DNA of 64,000 nt from positions 868,001-932,000 of the forward strand of contig NZ_CP154855.1 in NCBI RefSeq assembly GCF_047302425.1, written 5' to 3'. A program made the translations under genes and the position numbers. Every line of letters begins with the position of its first letter. Position 1 is the first letter of the stretch. Of the stretch, positions 1-6,822 are shown piece by piece. The notes under the pieces are model-generated. The model saw only the letters and a list, made by a program, of their open reading frames with translations, searched no databases and was not told the DNA's origin. The DNA is from Oceanitalea sp047302425 (GTDB taxonomy: Bacteria; Actinomycetota; Actinomycetes; Actinomycetales; Actinomycetaceae).

Positions 1-1105
1 CGACGACGGCGTCGAGGTCGCCGTCGTGGCGGCGCGCGACCCGGCGCTGGCGCTGGTAGGAGGCGCCCTTGGTGAGGATCGTGCGGATGCCGTCGAGCTC
101 GGGCAGGCAGTCGAGGCGCTCGGCGACCGGCTCGAGCCGAGGGAGCAGGTCGGTCACCGCCTCGCTGACGAGCTGCTCGTTGCCGGCGGCGTCGAGGATG
201 ACGATGGCGTCCATGCCGTAGCGCGCCGAGCGCCACTTGTTCTCCTGGAGGAACCACTGCGGCATCCGCGGCAGCTCCTCGCCGTCGTCGAGCATCGTCG
301 AGAAGTGCTCGACGAGGCAGTGGACGAGCGCGGCCAGCGCGAGGACCTCGCTGAGGTTGGAGGCGCCGTCGAAGACGCGCAGCTCGAGGGTGCCCAGGTG
401 CGGCGCGGGGCGGATGTCCCACCGGATCTCGTTGAGGTGGTCGATGACGCCGGTGTGGAGCATGTCCCGGGCGTAGGCCTCGAGCTCGTGCCACTCGTCG
501 AAGACCTGCGGCAGCCCCGCGGTGGGCAGCTGCTGGAACAGCAGCGCCCGGTTGGAGGCGTAGCCGGTGTCGCGCCCCGCCCAGAAGGGGGAGGAGGAGG
601 CGAGGGACTGGAGGTGGGGCAGGTAGCACAGCAGCGCGCGCAGGATCGGCAGCACCTTGCGCCGGTCCTCGATGCCGACGTGCACGTGGACGCCGTAGAT
701 GACCATCTGCCGGCCCCACCACTGGGTGCGGTCGATGAGCGTCGCGTAGCGCTCCTTGTTCGTCACCCGCTGGATGTCGTAGCGCGCGAAGGGGTGGGTG
801 CCCGCGCACATGAGGTCCACGCGCAGCGGCTCGAGCACCTGCCGCAGCTCCCCGATGGTGCGCTCGAGGTCGGCACCCGCCGCGCGTACCGTCGTCGCGA
901 CACCGGAGACGACCTCGATGGTGTTGAGCAGCAGCTCGGGGTGGATGTGGGGGTGCGAGTCGGCGCCGGGAGGCGTGACGGCGTCGAGCACGGTCTCGGC
1001 CACCTGGCGCAGGTCACCGGAGTCGACGTCGACGAGGGCGAGCTCCCACTCGATCCCCACCGTCGATCGCGCCGACGGGGCGAAGTCGATCTCCATGGTG
1101 GACAT
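1..1105 (-). CDS. Glutamate-cysteine ligase-type carboxylate-amine ligase (YbdK/GCS2 family), 3' end cut off
   Basis: Reading the minus strand from ATG at 1105 gives an open frame to the window edge, about 368 residues without a stop, so the C-terminus lies outside. The N-terminus MSTMEIDFAPS followed by GIEWELALVD is the glutamate-binding start of the GCS2 family. Downstream come HIHPELL, VHVHVGIED (the family's HVH motif) and RWDIRPAPHLGTLELR. Family members join glutamate and cysteine, or a related acid and amine, using ATP. In actinobacteria they may feed mycothiol- or ergothioneine-type thiol metabolism, but the true substrate cannot be read from sequence. The start lies 35 bases after the methyltransferase stop, so the two are probably co-transcribed. 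Family assignment is firm; substrate is not. Confidence 0.85.
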   Translation of the reverse strand, partial: MSTMEIDFAPSARSTVGIEWELALVDVDSGDLRQVAETVLDAVTPPGADSHPHIHPELLLNTIEVVSGVATTVRAAGADLERTIGELRQVLEPLRVDLMCAGTHPFARYDIQRVTNKERYATLIDRTQWWGRQMVIYGVHVHVGIEDRRKVLPILRALLCYLPHLQSLASSSPFWAGRDTGYASNRALLFQQLPTAGLPQVFDEWHELEAYARDMLHTGVIDHLNEIRWDIRPAPHLGTLELRVFDGASNLSEVLALAALVHCLVEHFSTMLDDGEELPRMPQWFLQENKWRSARYGMDAIVILDAAGNEQLVSEAVTDLLPRLEPVAERLDCLPELDGIRTILTKGASYQRQRRVARRHDGDLDAVV

Positions 1106-1140
1106 GATGCCGTCCGGCGGCCCGGCGCGCCCCGCGTCCG

Positions 1141-2343
1141 CTACGCGCCGACCGGCTCGACGACGACGACGCTCTGCCGGCCCGCGACCCGGGTGAGGAC
1201 GATCGTCGCCGCGTTGGGGCCGCTCGGCGAGAGCTGGCGGCGCAGCTGTCCCGGCTCGACGGCGGTGCCGCGCTTCTTGATCGTCACGGTCCCCACCTGC
1301 CGGTCCCGCAGGTAGGCGCGCAGCGTCTTGAGCGCGAAGGGGAAGGAGTCGAGGACCCGGTAGGCGGTGAGGAAGGGCGTGTGGACCAGCCGCGGGCCGG
1401 TGAGGTAGGCGATCGAGTCGGCGACCAGCCCGGCGCCCACCTCCTCCCCGGCGAGGGCGACGAGGCCCGCCCGGATGACCGCGCCGTCGGGCTCGTAGAG
1501 GTAGTGGTCCAAGGGCTGGACCTGCCCGGCGCGGACGGGGGCGTCGGCGGCGTCGACCTCCGACGCGAGGCGGTGCGCCTGGCCCTCCCTGTCCAGGACG
1601 AGGGCGCTGCGCCCGGGGCCCTCGGGAGCGAGGGGCCCGAACCACAGGCCGGCCTCGACGACCTCGCCGGCGACGCTCACCCACTGGGCGTGCGCGTCGG
1701 CGGGCAGCCCCGTGTGGGGGATGCCGGGTGCCACCTTGAGCCCGAGGGCCGGCACCCGCCCGCGGAGGGCGAGGACGTCGTCGAGGGAGGGGGAGTAGGC
1801 GCTCGGGTCGAAGATGCGCCGCCCGCCGCGGGTGCGCCGGGCGGGGTCGGCGAAGACGGCGTCGACGCCGTCGAGGTCGGTGGCGAGCGCGTCGCCGTGG
1901 ACGACGGTGACCTCCGGGAAGTGGCGCAGGTTGACGGTCGCGACCGCGGCGGTGAGCTCGTCGAGCTCGACGGCGAGCACGGGGATGCCCAGCGCCCCCA
2001 TGGCCATCGCGTCCCCGCCGATCCCGCAGCCGAGGTCCGCCACGAGGGTGGAGCCCGCAGCGGCGAAGCGTGCGGCGTGGTGGGCCGCGACGGGCAGCCG
2101 GGTGGACTGCTCGAGGCCCGCCTGGGTGAAGAGCATCCCGTCGGCGAACTCGCCGAACTTCGCGCGGCCCTTCGCCCGCAGCCGCGACTGGGTCATCGCG
2201 GACGCCACGAGCTCGGGGTCCAGGCCCCGCTCGCGCAGTGCGGTCGACAGGGTGAGCGCGGTGGTCTCGTCGTAGGGCGGGAGCTGGCCGAGCAGGGCCC
2301 AGCCCTCGGGGGAGAGCAGCTTGCTCAGCGCACTGGCGTCCAC
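1141..2343 (-). CDS. Class I SAM-dependent methyltransferase with C-terminal THUMP-like domain
   Basis: Protein of 400 residues from a GTG at 2343 (VDASALSKLL). An upstream ATG at 2403 would run through the CIRCE element and the groES promoter and is not preferred. The Rossmann core is clear: LVADLGCGIGGDA is the SAM-binding glycine motif I, VLAVELDE the acidic end of strand beta2, and VFADPARR resembles the DPP(Y/R) motif of N-methyltransferases. The C-terminal third (SFPFALKTLRAYLRD, VTIKKRG) matches the THUMP-like domain often attached to such enzymes in actinobacteria. An RNA or tRNA base is the likely target, but this is inferred. It is divergent from groES; the CIRCE palindrome lies 25 bases upstream of its start, so HrcA might touch both promoters. 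Confidence 0.8.
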   Translation of the reverse strand: MDASALSKLLSPEGWALLGQLPPYDETTALTLSTALRERGLDPELVASAMTQSRLRAKGRAKFGEFADGMLFTQAGLEQSTRLPVAAHHAARFAAAGSTLVADLGCGIGGDAMAMGALGIPVLAVELDELTAAVATVNLRHFPEVTVVHGDALATDLDGVDAVFADPARRTRGGRRIFDPSAYSPSLDDVLALRGRVPALGLKVAPGIPHTGLPADAHAQWVSVAGEVVEAGLWFGPLAPEGPGRSALVLDREGQAHRLASEVDAADAPVRAGQVQPLDHYLYEPDGAVIRAGLVALAGEEVGAGLVADSIAYLTGPRLVHTPFLTAYRVLDSFPFALKTLRAYLRDRQVGTVTIKKRGTAVEPGQLRRQLSPSGPNAATIVLTRVAGRQSVVVVEPVGA

Positions 2344-2367
2344 CCGACGATCGTAGGCGCCGACGCG

Positions 2368-2394
2368 TTGGCACTCGCCTTGACCGAGTGCTAA
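2368..2394. promoter_or_regulatory. CIRCE element (HrcA operator)
   Basis: The half-sites TTGGCACTC (2368-2376) and GAGTGCTAA (2386-2394) are separated by nine bases. This matches the CIRCE consensus TTAGCACTC-N9-GAGTGCTAA with one mismatch. CIRCE is bound by the heat-shock repressor HrcA. Here it covers the -35 box and part of the spacer of the groES promoter, which is the expected geometry for repression. Confidence 0.95.
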
Positions 2395-2408
2395 CCCGGG
2401 CATAGATT
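2380..2408 (+). promoter_or_regulatory. groES promoter
   Basis: A -35 box TTGACC (2380-2385) and a -10 box TAGATT (2403-2408) are separated by 17 bases. This is close to the sigma-70/HrdB consensus. It is embedded in the CIRCE element and would start transcription near 2415, leaving a leader of about 125 bases before groES. Confidence 0.8.
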
Positions 2409-2538
2409 TGGCGGTGCGGTGGCTCCAGGGCCCCGCGCCTGCACCAGAACCAGGGCCGACCCCCGCGACGGCGGCCCACCGGGGACGGTGCGACCTGACC
2501 TTGTTCCGTTACTCACCTAAGCGAAGGGGAGGTCCGCA

Positions 2539-2835
2539 GTGTCGGTCTCCATCAAGCCCCTCGAGGACCGCATCGTCGTGCAGACCCTCGAGGCCGAGCA
2601 GACCACCGCGTCTGGCCTCGTCATCCCGGACACCGCCCAGGAGAAGCCCCAGGAGGGCTCCGTCGTCGCCGTCGGCCCCGGCCGCGTCGACGACAAGGGC
2701 AACCGCGTCCCCGTGGACGTGGCCGTGGGTGACGTCGTCATCTACAGCAAGTACGGCGGCACCGAGGTGAAGTACGCCGGAGAGGAGTACCTCATCCTCT
2801 CCGCGCGCGACGTCCTCGCCGTCGTCGAGAAGTGA
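2539..2835 (+). CDS. groES: Co-chaperonin GroES (10 kDa)
   Basis: The 98-residue protein begins VSVSIKPLEDRIVV from GTG at 2539, with the ribosome binding site AGGGGAGG just upstream. The mobile-loop region (EAEQTTASGLVIPDTAQEKPQ split around residues 17-36) and the end EEYLILSARDVLAVVEK are typical of full-length GroES. It forms the heptameric lid of the GroEL folding chamber in the cytoplasm. Control by HrcA through CIRCE is read directly from the upstream DNA. No groEL follows: a strong terminator and the convergent whiB gene come next, so the GroEL partner must be encoded elsewhere. Confidence 0.97.
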   Translation: MSVSIKPLEDRIVVQTLEAEQTTASGLVIPDTAQEKPQEGSVVAVGPGRVDDKGNRVPVDVAVGDVVIYSKYGGTEVKYAGEEYLILSARDVLAVVEK

Positions 2836-2855
2836 CGTCCTCCTAGACGCACAGC

Positions 2856-2887
2856 GAAGGGCCCCGGTCGATCGACCGGGGCCCTTC
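2856..2887. terminator. Bidirectional terminator between groES and whiB
   Basis: A perfect 32-base palindrome: GAAGGGCCCCGGTCGA followed directly by its reverse complement. It lies between two convergent genes and can serve both strands. No long T-tract follows, as is common in high-GC actinobacteria. Confidence 0.85.
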
Positions 2888-2904
2888 GTCGTACGACGGT
2901 GGCG

Positions 2905-3195
2905 TCAGCTCGCGCGACGCAGGGGGGTGGTGAGGATCTGCTGGCGCTCGTCCTCGGACAGGCCGCCCCACACGCCGTAGGGCTCGCGGACCTTGAGAGC
3001 GTGCTCGCGGCACTGCTGGATGACGGGGCACTCGGCGCACACGGCCTTGGCCGCCTCGTCGCGACGACGGCGCGTGCCACCCCGCTCGCCCTCGGGGTGG
3101 AAGAAGAGGTTGGGGTCGGCCTCGCGGCACTTGCCCTGGTACTGCCACTCCCACAGGTCCATCACGGGGCCGGGAAGCCTGCTGAGCTCTGCCAT
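2905..3195 (-). CDS. whiB3: WhiB-family iron-sulfur transcriptional regulator, WhiB3/WhiD-like
   Basis: The 96-residue protein has four conserved cysteines: KCREAD near residue 23, then VCAEC (about 53 and 56) and QQCREH (about 62). These ligate the [4Fe-4S] cluster of Wbl proteins. The GVWGGLSE turn follows, and a basic C-terminus ends in TPLRRAS. The spacing and the segments NLFFHPEGERG and EPYGVWGG resemble WhiB3/WhiD, a redox- and development-linked branch that acts with the principal sigma factor. A well-formed GAAGGAG ribosome binding site precedes the ATG at 3195. It is convergent with groES. The subfamily is an inference from these motifs, so the symbol is provisional. Confidence 0.88.
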   Translation of the reverse strand: MAELSRLPGPVMDLWEWQYQGKCREADPNLFFHPEGERGGTRRRRDEAAKAVCAECPVIQQCREHALKVREPYGVWGGLSEDERQQILTTPLRRAS

Positions 3196-3254
3196 CGTCG
3201 TACTCCTTCACATCCGTGGTGTGCGACTTCGGTGCCGCGGGGCCAATGACGTTG

Positions 3255-3284
3255 AACCTAGCAAGCGATGCACTACTTGTTCAA
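3255..3284 (-). promoter_or_regulatory. whiB promoter
   Basis: On the minus strand a -35 TTGAAC (3279-3284) and a -10 TAGGTT (3255-3260) stand 18 bases apart. The leader to the whiB ATG would be about 50 bases and includes GAAGGAG. Confidence 0.65.
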
Positions 3285-3436
3285 GCCCCTTCCGGAAGTA
3301 GTTCATGAAACGCTCCGCGAACGGGCGCCAACCGCGTCATGAACGGCGCAACGGCGCGAGATCGCGCTGCTCGGGCGCGGCGGACTCGCTGGCGCACTCT
3401 CGGGGGTGCAGAATCGAGGCCGACGAAGGAGGGCTG

Positions 3437-4342
3437 GTGGCTCGAGGAACCCACGGGGATTCCCGGATGGAGGCCGCGCCTCTGACGGTGGCCGCCGTGG
3501 CGCGAACCCTGGGCGTGGCAGCGTCGACCCTGCGCACCTGGGACCGGCGCTACGGCCTGGGGCCGTCCGCGCACCAGGCGGGCAGCCACCGCCGCTACAC
3601 GCCCGAGGACGTCGCCCGCCTCCAGACGATGCGGCGCCTGACCCTGCGGGGCGTCGCGCCCGTGGACGCGGCCCGCATCGCCACCGAGTCCGGTTCGGGC
3701 GAGCCCAGCGGCCACGAGCAGCCCGGGCCCGAGGAGGACAACGACGACGAGTCGCTGTCCCTCGACCCGCTCACCCTCGCCGCCGCCGCCGTCGAGCCGG
3801 ACCTCGGCCGCGTCCACCGGATGCTTCACCGCGCCAGCCGTGAGGCCGGTGTCGTCGCCATGTGGACCGACCTCGTGCGTCCCGCGGCCGAGATGATCGA
3901 CCAGGGCCGCCACCGGCTGGCCGAGCGGCCCGGCAGCGACCCCCACGGCGTCATCCAGCTGGGACTCATGCAGGCGATCCGCGCACTCGCCGTCAGCGGG
4001 CCCGCCCCGGTGCGCATCCTCGCCGCCGGGGTCGACCGCGTGCGTGCGCACGTCATCGCCGGGGGCCTCGCCGAGGCCGGCGTCGGGGCGCTCGTCGTCC
4101 CCGCCGAGCACCTGCCCCCGGACGGGCAGCTCACCTGGCTGCCCGACGGCGAGGCGACCGTGCTCGCCGTCGTCGGCAACCCGCCGCGGGCGGAGGAGAC
4201 GGTCGTCCAGGCCTCCCAGCGCGGCGACGTCGACGTCTTCCTCCTCGGTGACGAGAGCCCCTCGCTGTGGATGCGGCACGTCCACCGGGTGCGCACCGCG
4301 GCCGCGGCGGTGGCGGAGATCGCCGCCGTCGTCCGTGACTGA
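3437..4342 (+). CDS. MerR-family regulator with a degenerate cobalamin-binding-like C-terminal domain
   Basis: The GTG at 3437 is chosen because AAGGAGG ends five bases before it; the protein is then 301 residues. Residues about 15-75 form a MerR-type helix-turn-helix (TVAAVARTLGVAASTLRTWD, then RRYGLGPS and SHRRYTPEDVARL). A linker rich in Glu/Asp follows, then a helical segment and an alpha/beta segment laid out like the cap and B12-binding domains of CarH/LitR. The D-x-H cobalt-ligand motif is replaced by D-R-V (AAGVDRVRAH), so cobalamin binding by the usual histidine is unlikely. The ligand and targets are unknown. It lies upstream of guaB on the same strand, but guaB has its own -10 box. 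Confidence 0.7.
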   Translation: MARGTHGDSRMEAAPLTVAAVARTLGVAASTLRTWDRRYGLGPSAHQAGSHRRYTPEDVARLQTMRRLTLRGVAPVDAARIATESGSGEPSGHEQPGPEEDNDDESLSLDPLTLAAAAVEPDLGRVHRMLHRASREAGVVAMWTDLVRPAAEMIDQGRHRLAERPGSDPHGVIQLGLMQAIRALAVSGPAPVRILAAGVDRVRAHVIAGGLAEAGVGALVVPAEHLPPDGQLTWLPDGEATVLAVVGNPPRAEETVVQASQRGDVDVFLLGDESPSLWMRHVHRVRTAAAAVAEIAAVVRD

Positions 4343-4373
4343 GGCCATCTCCACCTCCGCCGGTCCACCCACG

Positions 4374-4379
4374 TAGGAT
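4374..4379 (+). promoter_or_regulatory. guaB -10 box, leaderless start
   Basis: TAGGAT ends seven bases before the guaB GTG at 4387, so the transcript would begin at or next to the start codon. No clear -35 is visible. Confidence 0.6.
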
Positions 4380-4386
4380 CAGGGGC

Positions 4387-5895
4387 GTGAGTGACTCCCA
4401 CGCGACAGATCCGTTCGGCTTCACCGGCCTCACCTACGACGACGTCCTCCTGCTGCCCGGACCGACCGACGTCATCCCCTCCGAGGTGGACACGACGGCG
4501 CGGCTGACCAAGGAGATCTCCCTGCGCGTGCCGCTGCTCTCGGCCGCCATGGACACCGTGACCGAGTCCCGCATGGCGATCGCCATGGCCCGCCAGGGCG
4601 GCATCGGGATCCTCCACCGCAACCTGTCCATCGAGGCGCAGGCCCAGCAGGTGCAGACCGTCAAGCGCTCGGAGTCGGGGATGATCACCGACCCCGTGAC
4701 GGTCGGGCCGGAGGCCACCCTGGCCGAGCTCGACGCGCTGTGCGCGCGCTACCGCGTCTCCGGGCTGCCGGTCGTCGACGAGCGCGGCGTGCTGCTCGGC
4801 ATCATCACCAACCGCGACACCGCCTTCATCGACAGGTCCGAGTTCGAGGGCCGCCTCGTGCGCGACGTCATGACTCCCATGCCGCTGGTCACCGGCCCCG
4901 TCGGCATCAGCCGCGACGACGCCGCGGGGCTGCTCGCGCAGCACAAGATCGAGAAGCTGCCCCTCGTGGACGCCGACGGCGTGCTCCAGGGTCTCATCAC
5001 CGTCAAGGACTTCGTCAAGTCCGAGCAGTACCCGCTGGCCACCAAGGACGCCGAGGGGCGCCTGCGCGTGGGCGCGGCGATCGGCTTCTTCGGCGACGCC
5101 TGGGAGCGGGCCACCGCCCTCGTCGACGCCGGTGTGGACGTCCTCGTCGCGGACACCGCCAACGGCCACGCCCGGCTGCTGCTCGAGATGGTCACCCGCC
5201 TGAAGAAGGACCCGGCCACCAGCCACGTCCAGGTCATCGGCGGCAACGTCGCCACCCGCGAGGGCGCGCAGGCGCTCGTCGACGCCGGTGCGGACGCCGT
5301 CAAGGTCGGCGTCGGCCCGGGCTCGATCTGCACCACCCGCGTCGTCGCCGGTGTCGGCGTCCCGCAGGTCAGCGCGATCCACCTCGCCGCCCAGGCGTGC
5401 AAGCCGGCCGGTGTCCCGGTCATCGGCGACGGCGGCCTGCAGTACTCCGGCGACATCGCCAAGGCGCTCGTCGCCGGCGCGGACACCGTCATGCTCGGCT
5501 CGCTCCTCGCGGGCTGCGACGAGAGCCCCGGCGACCTCGTCTTCGTCAACGGCAAGCAGTACAAGCACTACCGCGGCATGGGCTCCCTCGGGGCGATGGC
5601 CTCCCGCGGGCGGGTGTCCTACTCCAAGGACCGCTACTTCCAGGCCGACGTCGACACCGACGACAAGATCGTGCCCGAGGGCATCGAGGGTCAGGTGCCC
5701 TACCGCGGCCCGCTGTCCGCGGTGGCCTACCAGCTCATCGGCGGGCTGCACCAGTCGATGTTCTACGTCGGTGCGCACAACCTCGTCGAGCTCGCGGAGA
5801 AGGGCAAGTTCGTGCGGATCACCTCCGCCGGGCTCAAGGAGTCCCACCCCCACGACGTCCAGCTGACGGTCGAGGCGCCGAACTACACCCGCTGA
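4387..5895 (+). CDS. guaB: Inosine-5'-monophosphate dehydrogenase
   Basis: This 502-residue enzyme oxidises IMP to XMP with NAD+, the rate-limiting step toward GMP. The N-terminus has the TYDDVLLLPG signature. Two CBS domains lie at about residues 100-215 (TNRDTAFIDR, ITVKDFVKSE). The active-site loop is GPGSICTTR with the catalytic cysteine, and the flap and C-terminus include MGSLGAM and VPYRGPL. Length is normal for a full CBS-containing GuaB. The GTG at 4387 is preferred because the upstream -10 box fixes a leaderless start. Other GMP genes in the window are guaB3 at 10757 and guaA at 27255. Confidence 0.97.
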   Translation: MSDSHATDPFGFTGLTYDDVLLLPGPTDVIPSEVDTTARLTKEISLRVPLLSAAMDTVTESRMAIAMARQGGIGILHRNLSIEAQAQQVQTVKRSESGMITDPVTVGPEATLAELDALCARYRVSGLPVVDERGVLLGIITNRDTAFIDRSEFEGRLVRDVMTPMPLVTGPVGISRDDAAGLLAQHKIEKLPLVDADGVLQGLITVKDFVKSEQYPLATKDAEGRLRVGAAIGFFGDAWERATALVDAGVDVLVADTANGHARLLLEMVTRLKKDPATSHVQVIGGNVATREGAQALVDAGADAVKVGVGPGSICTTRVVAGVGVPQVSAIHLAAQACKPAGVPVIGDGGLQYSGDIAKALVAGADTVMLGSLLAGCDESPGDLVFVNGKQYKHYRGMGSLGAMASRGRVSYSKDRYFQADVDTDDKIVPEGIEGQVPYRGPLSAVAYQLIGGLHQSMFYVGAHNLVELAEKGKFVRITSAGLKESHPHDVQLTVEAPNYTR

Positions 5896-5932
5896 GGCTC
5901 GGATGTCGGTGCCCTCTGGCACAGTGAGGGAC

Positions 5933-6676
5933 ATGGACGACGGCGCAGCCCCGGGAGCCGTGAGCGACTGGGCACGCGGGCCGGTGCTCGGCTTCGACAC
6001 CGAGACCACCGGCGTGGACGTGCGCGAGGACCGGATCGTCACCGCGGCCCTCGTCCGGCGCGATGCCGCCGGCACCCGGCAGCGGACCTGGCTCATCGAC
6101 CCCGGGGTCGAGATCCCCACCGTCGCCAGCGACATCCACGGCATCACCACCGCGCACGCGCGCGCCAAGGGTGCCGCCCCGCGCGTGGCGCTGGCGGAGA
6201 TCGCCGGGGAGCTCGTCGACGCCTTCCGCTCCGGGGTCCCGGTCGTCGCGTACAACGCGAGCTACGACCTCACGCTGCTCGACCACGAGCTCGTCCGGTG
6301 GGGGCTGCCCACGCTGGCCGAGCGCCTGGGCCGGGCGCCCGGCCCCGTGCTCGACCCCCTCGTCATCGACCGCGCGCTCGACCGGGAGCGGCCCGGCGCC
6401 CGCAGGCTCGTCGACCTGTGCGAGCACTACCGGGTCGAGGCGCTGGCCCGGCTGCACACCGCCGAGGTCGACGTCGCCGCCACCCTCGAGGTGCTCGACT
6501 GCCTGGTCCGCGCCTTCCCCGAGCTGCCCGCCCGCGGCCTCGCCGAGCTGCACGAGTGGCAGCGCGACTGCTACCGGGAGTGGGCGGCGGAGCTCACCGC
6601 GTGGCGCGCCGAGAACGGGCGCACCGGCCCCGGCCCGGAGCTCGAGTGGCTCCCCGCCCTCCTCCCCGTGGCCTGA
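5933..6676 (+). CDS. DEDDh 3'-5' exonuclease (DNA polymerase III epsilon-like)
   Basis: With the ATG at 5933 the protein is 247 residues. FDTETTG (residues about 21-27) is the Exo I motif carrying two acidic metal ligands. YNASYDLTLLDHEL is Exo II, and the ending LHTAEVDVAATLEVL is the Exo III region with the histidine and final aspartate of the DEDDh type. Such stand-alone proteins degrade DNA or RNA from the 3' end; the substrate here is not known. A CACAGT box ends seven bases before this ATG, supporting this start over the in-frame ATG at 5903. The gene follows guaB by 37 bases and its stop begins the tandem-repeat junction. Confidence 0.85.
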   Translation: MDDGAAPGAVSDWARGPVLGFDTETTGVDVREDRIVTAALVRRDAAGTRQRTWLIDPGVEIPTVASDIHGITTAHARAKGAAPRVALAEIAGELVDAFRSGVPVVAYNASYDLTLLDHELVRWGLPTLAERLGRAPGPVLDPLVIDRALDRERPGARRLVDLCEHYRVEALARLHTAEVDVAATLEVLDCLVRAFPELPARGLAELHEWQRDCYREWAAELTAWRAENGRTGPGPELEWLPALLPVA

Positions 6677-6698
6677 GCGCCCTCCGCCCCGCCCCTCC

Positions 6699-6806
6699 CG
6701 CCGACAGCTCACTTGTCGCCGACAGCTCACTTACCGCCGAGAGCGCACTTACCGCCGAGAGTGCACTTACCGCCGAGAGTGCACTTACCGCCGACGCCGC
6801 AGGTGT
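6699..6806. repeat. Tandem 18-bp repeats, CGCCGACAGC family (locus A)
   Basis: Five head-to-tail 18-base units occupy 6699-6788. The first two begin CGCCGACAGCTCACTT; the next three begin CGCCGAGAG(C/T)GCACTT; units end GT or AC. A sixth, degraded unit follows at 6789-6806. The array fills the junction between the convergent exonuclease and pckG genes. Related copies occur at 10238, 23134, 39023 and 54338. Confidence 0.9.
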
Positions 6807-6822
6807 CGCGGCGCGCTTGTCG

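Noticed and set aside
3826..6255. Minus-strand frame of about 800 codons opposite guaB
   Set aside because: guaB is unmistakable on the plus strand; the antisense frame has no domain or ribosome binding site.
6699..6806. CRISPR array
   Set aside because: The repeats are directly tandem with no spacers, only 18 bases long, and there are no cas genes.
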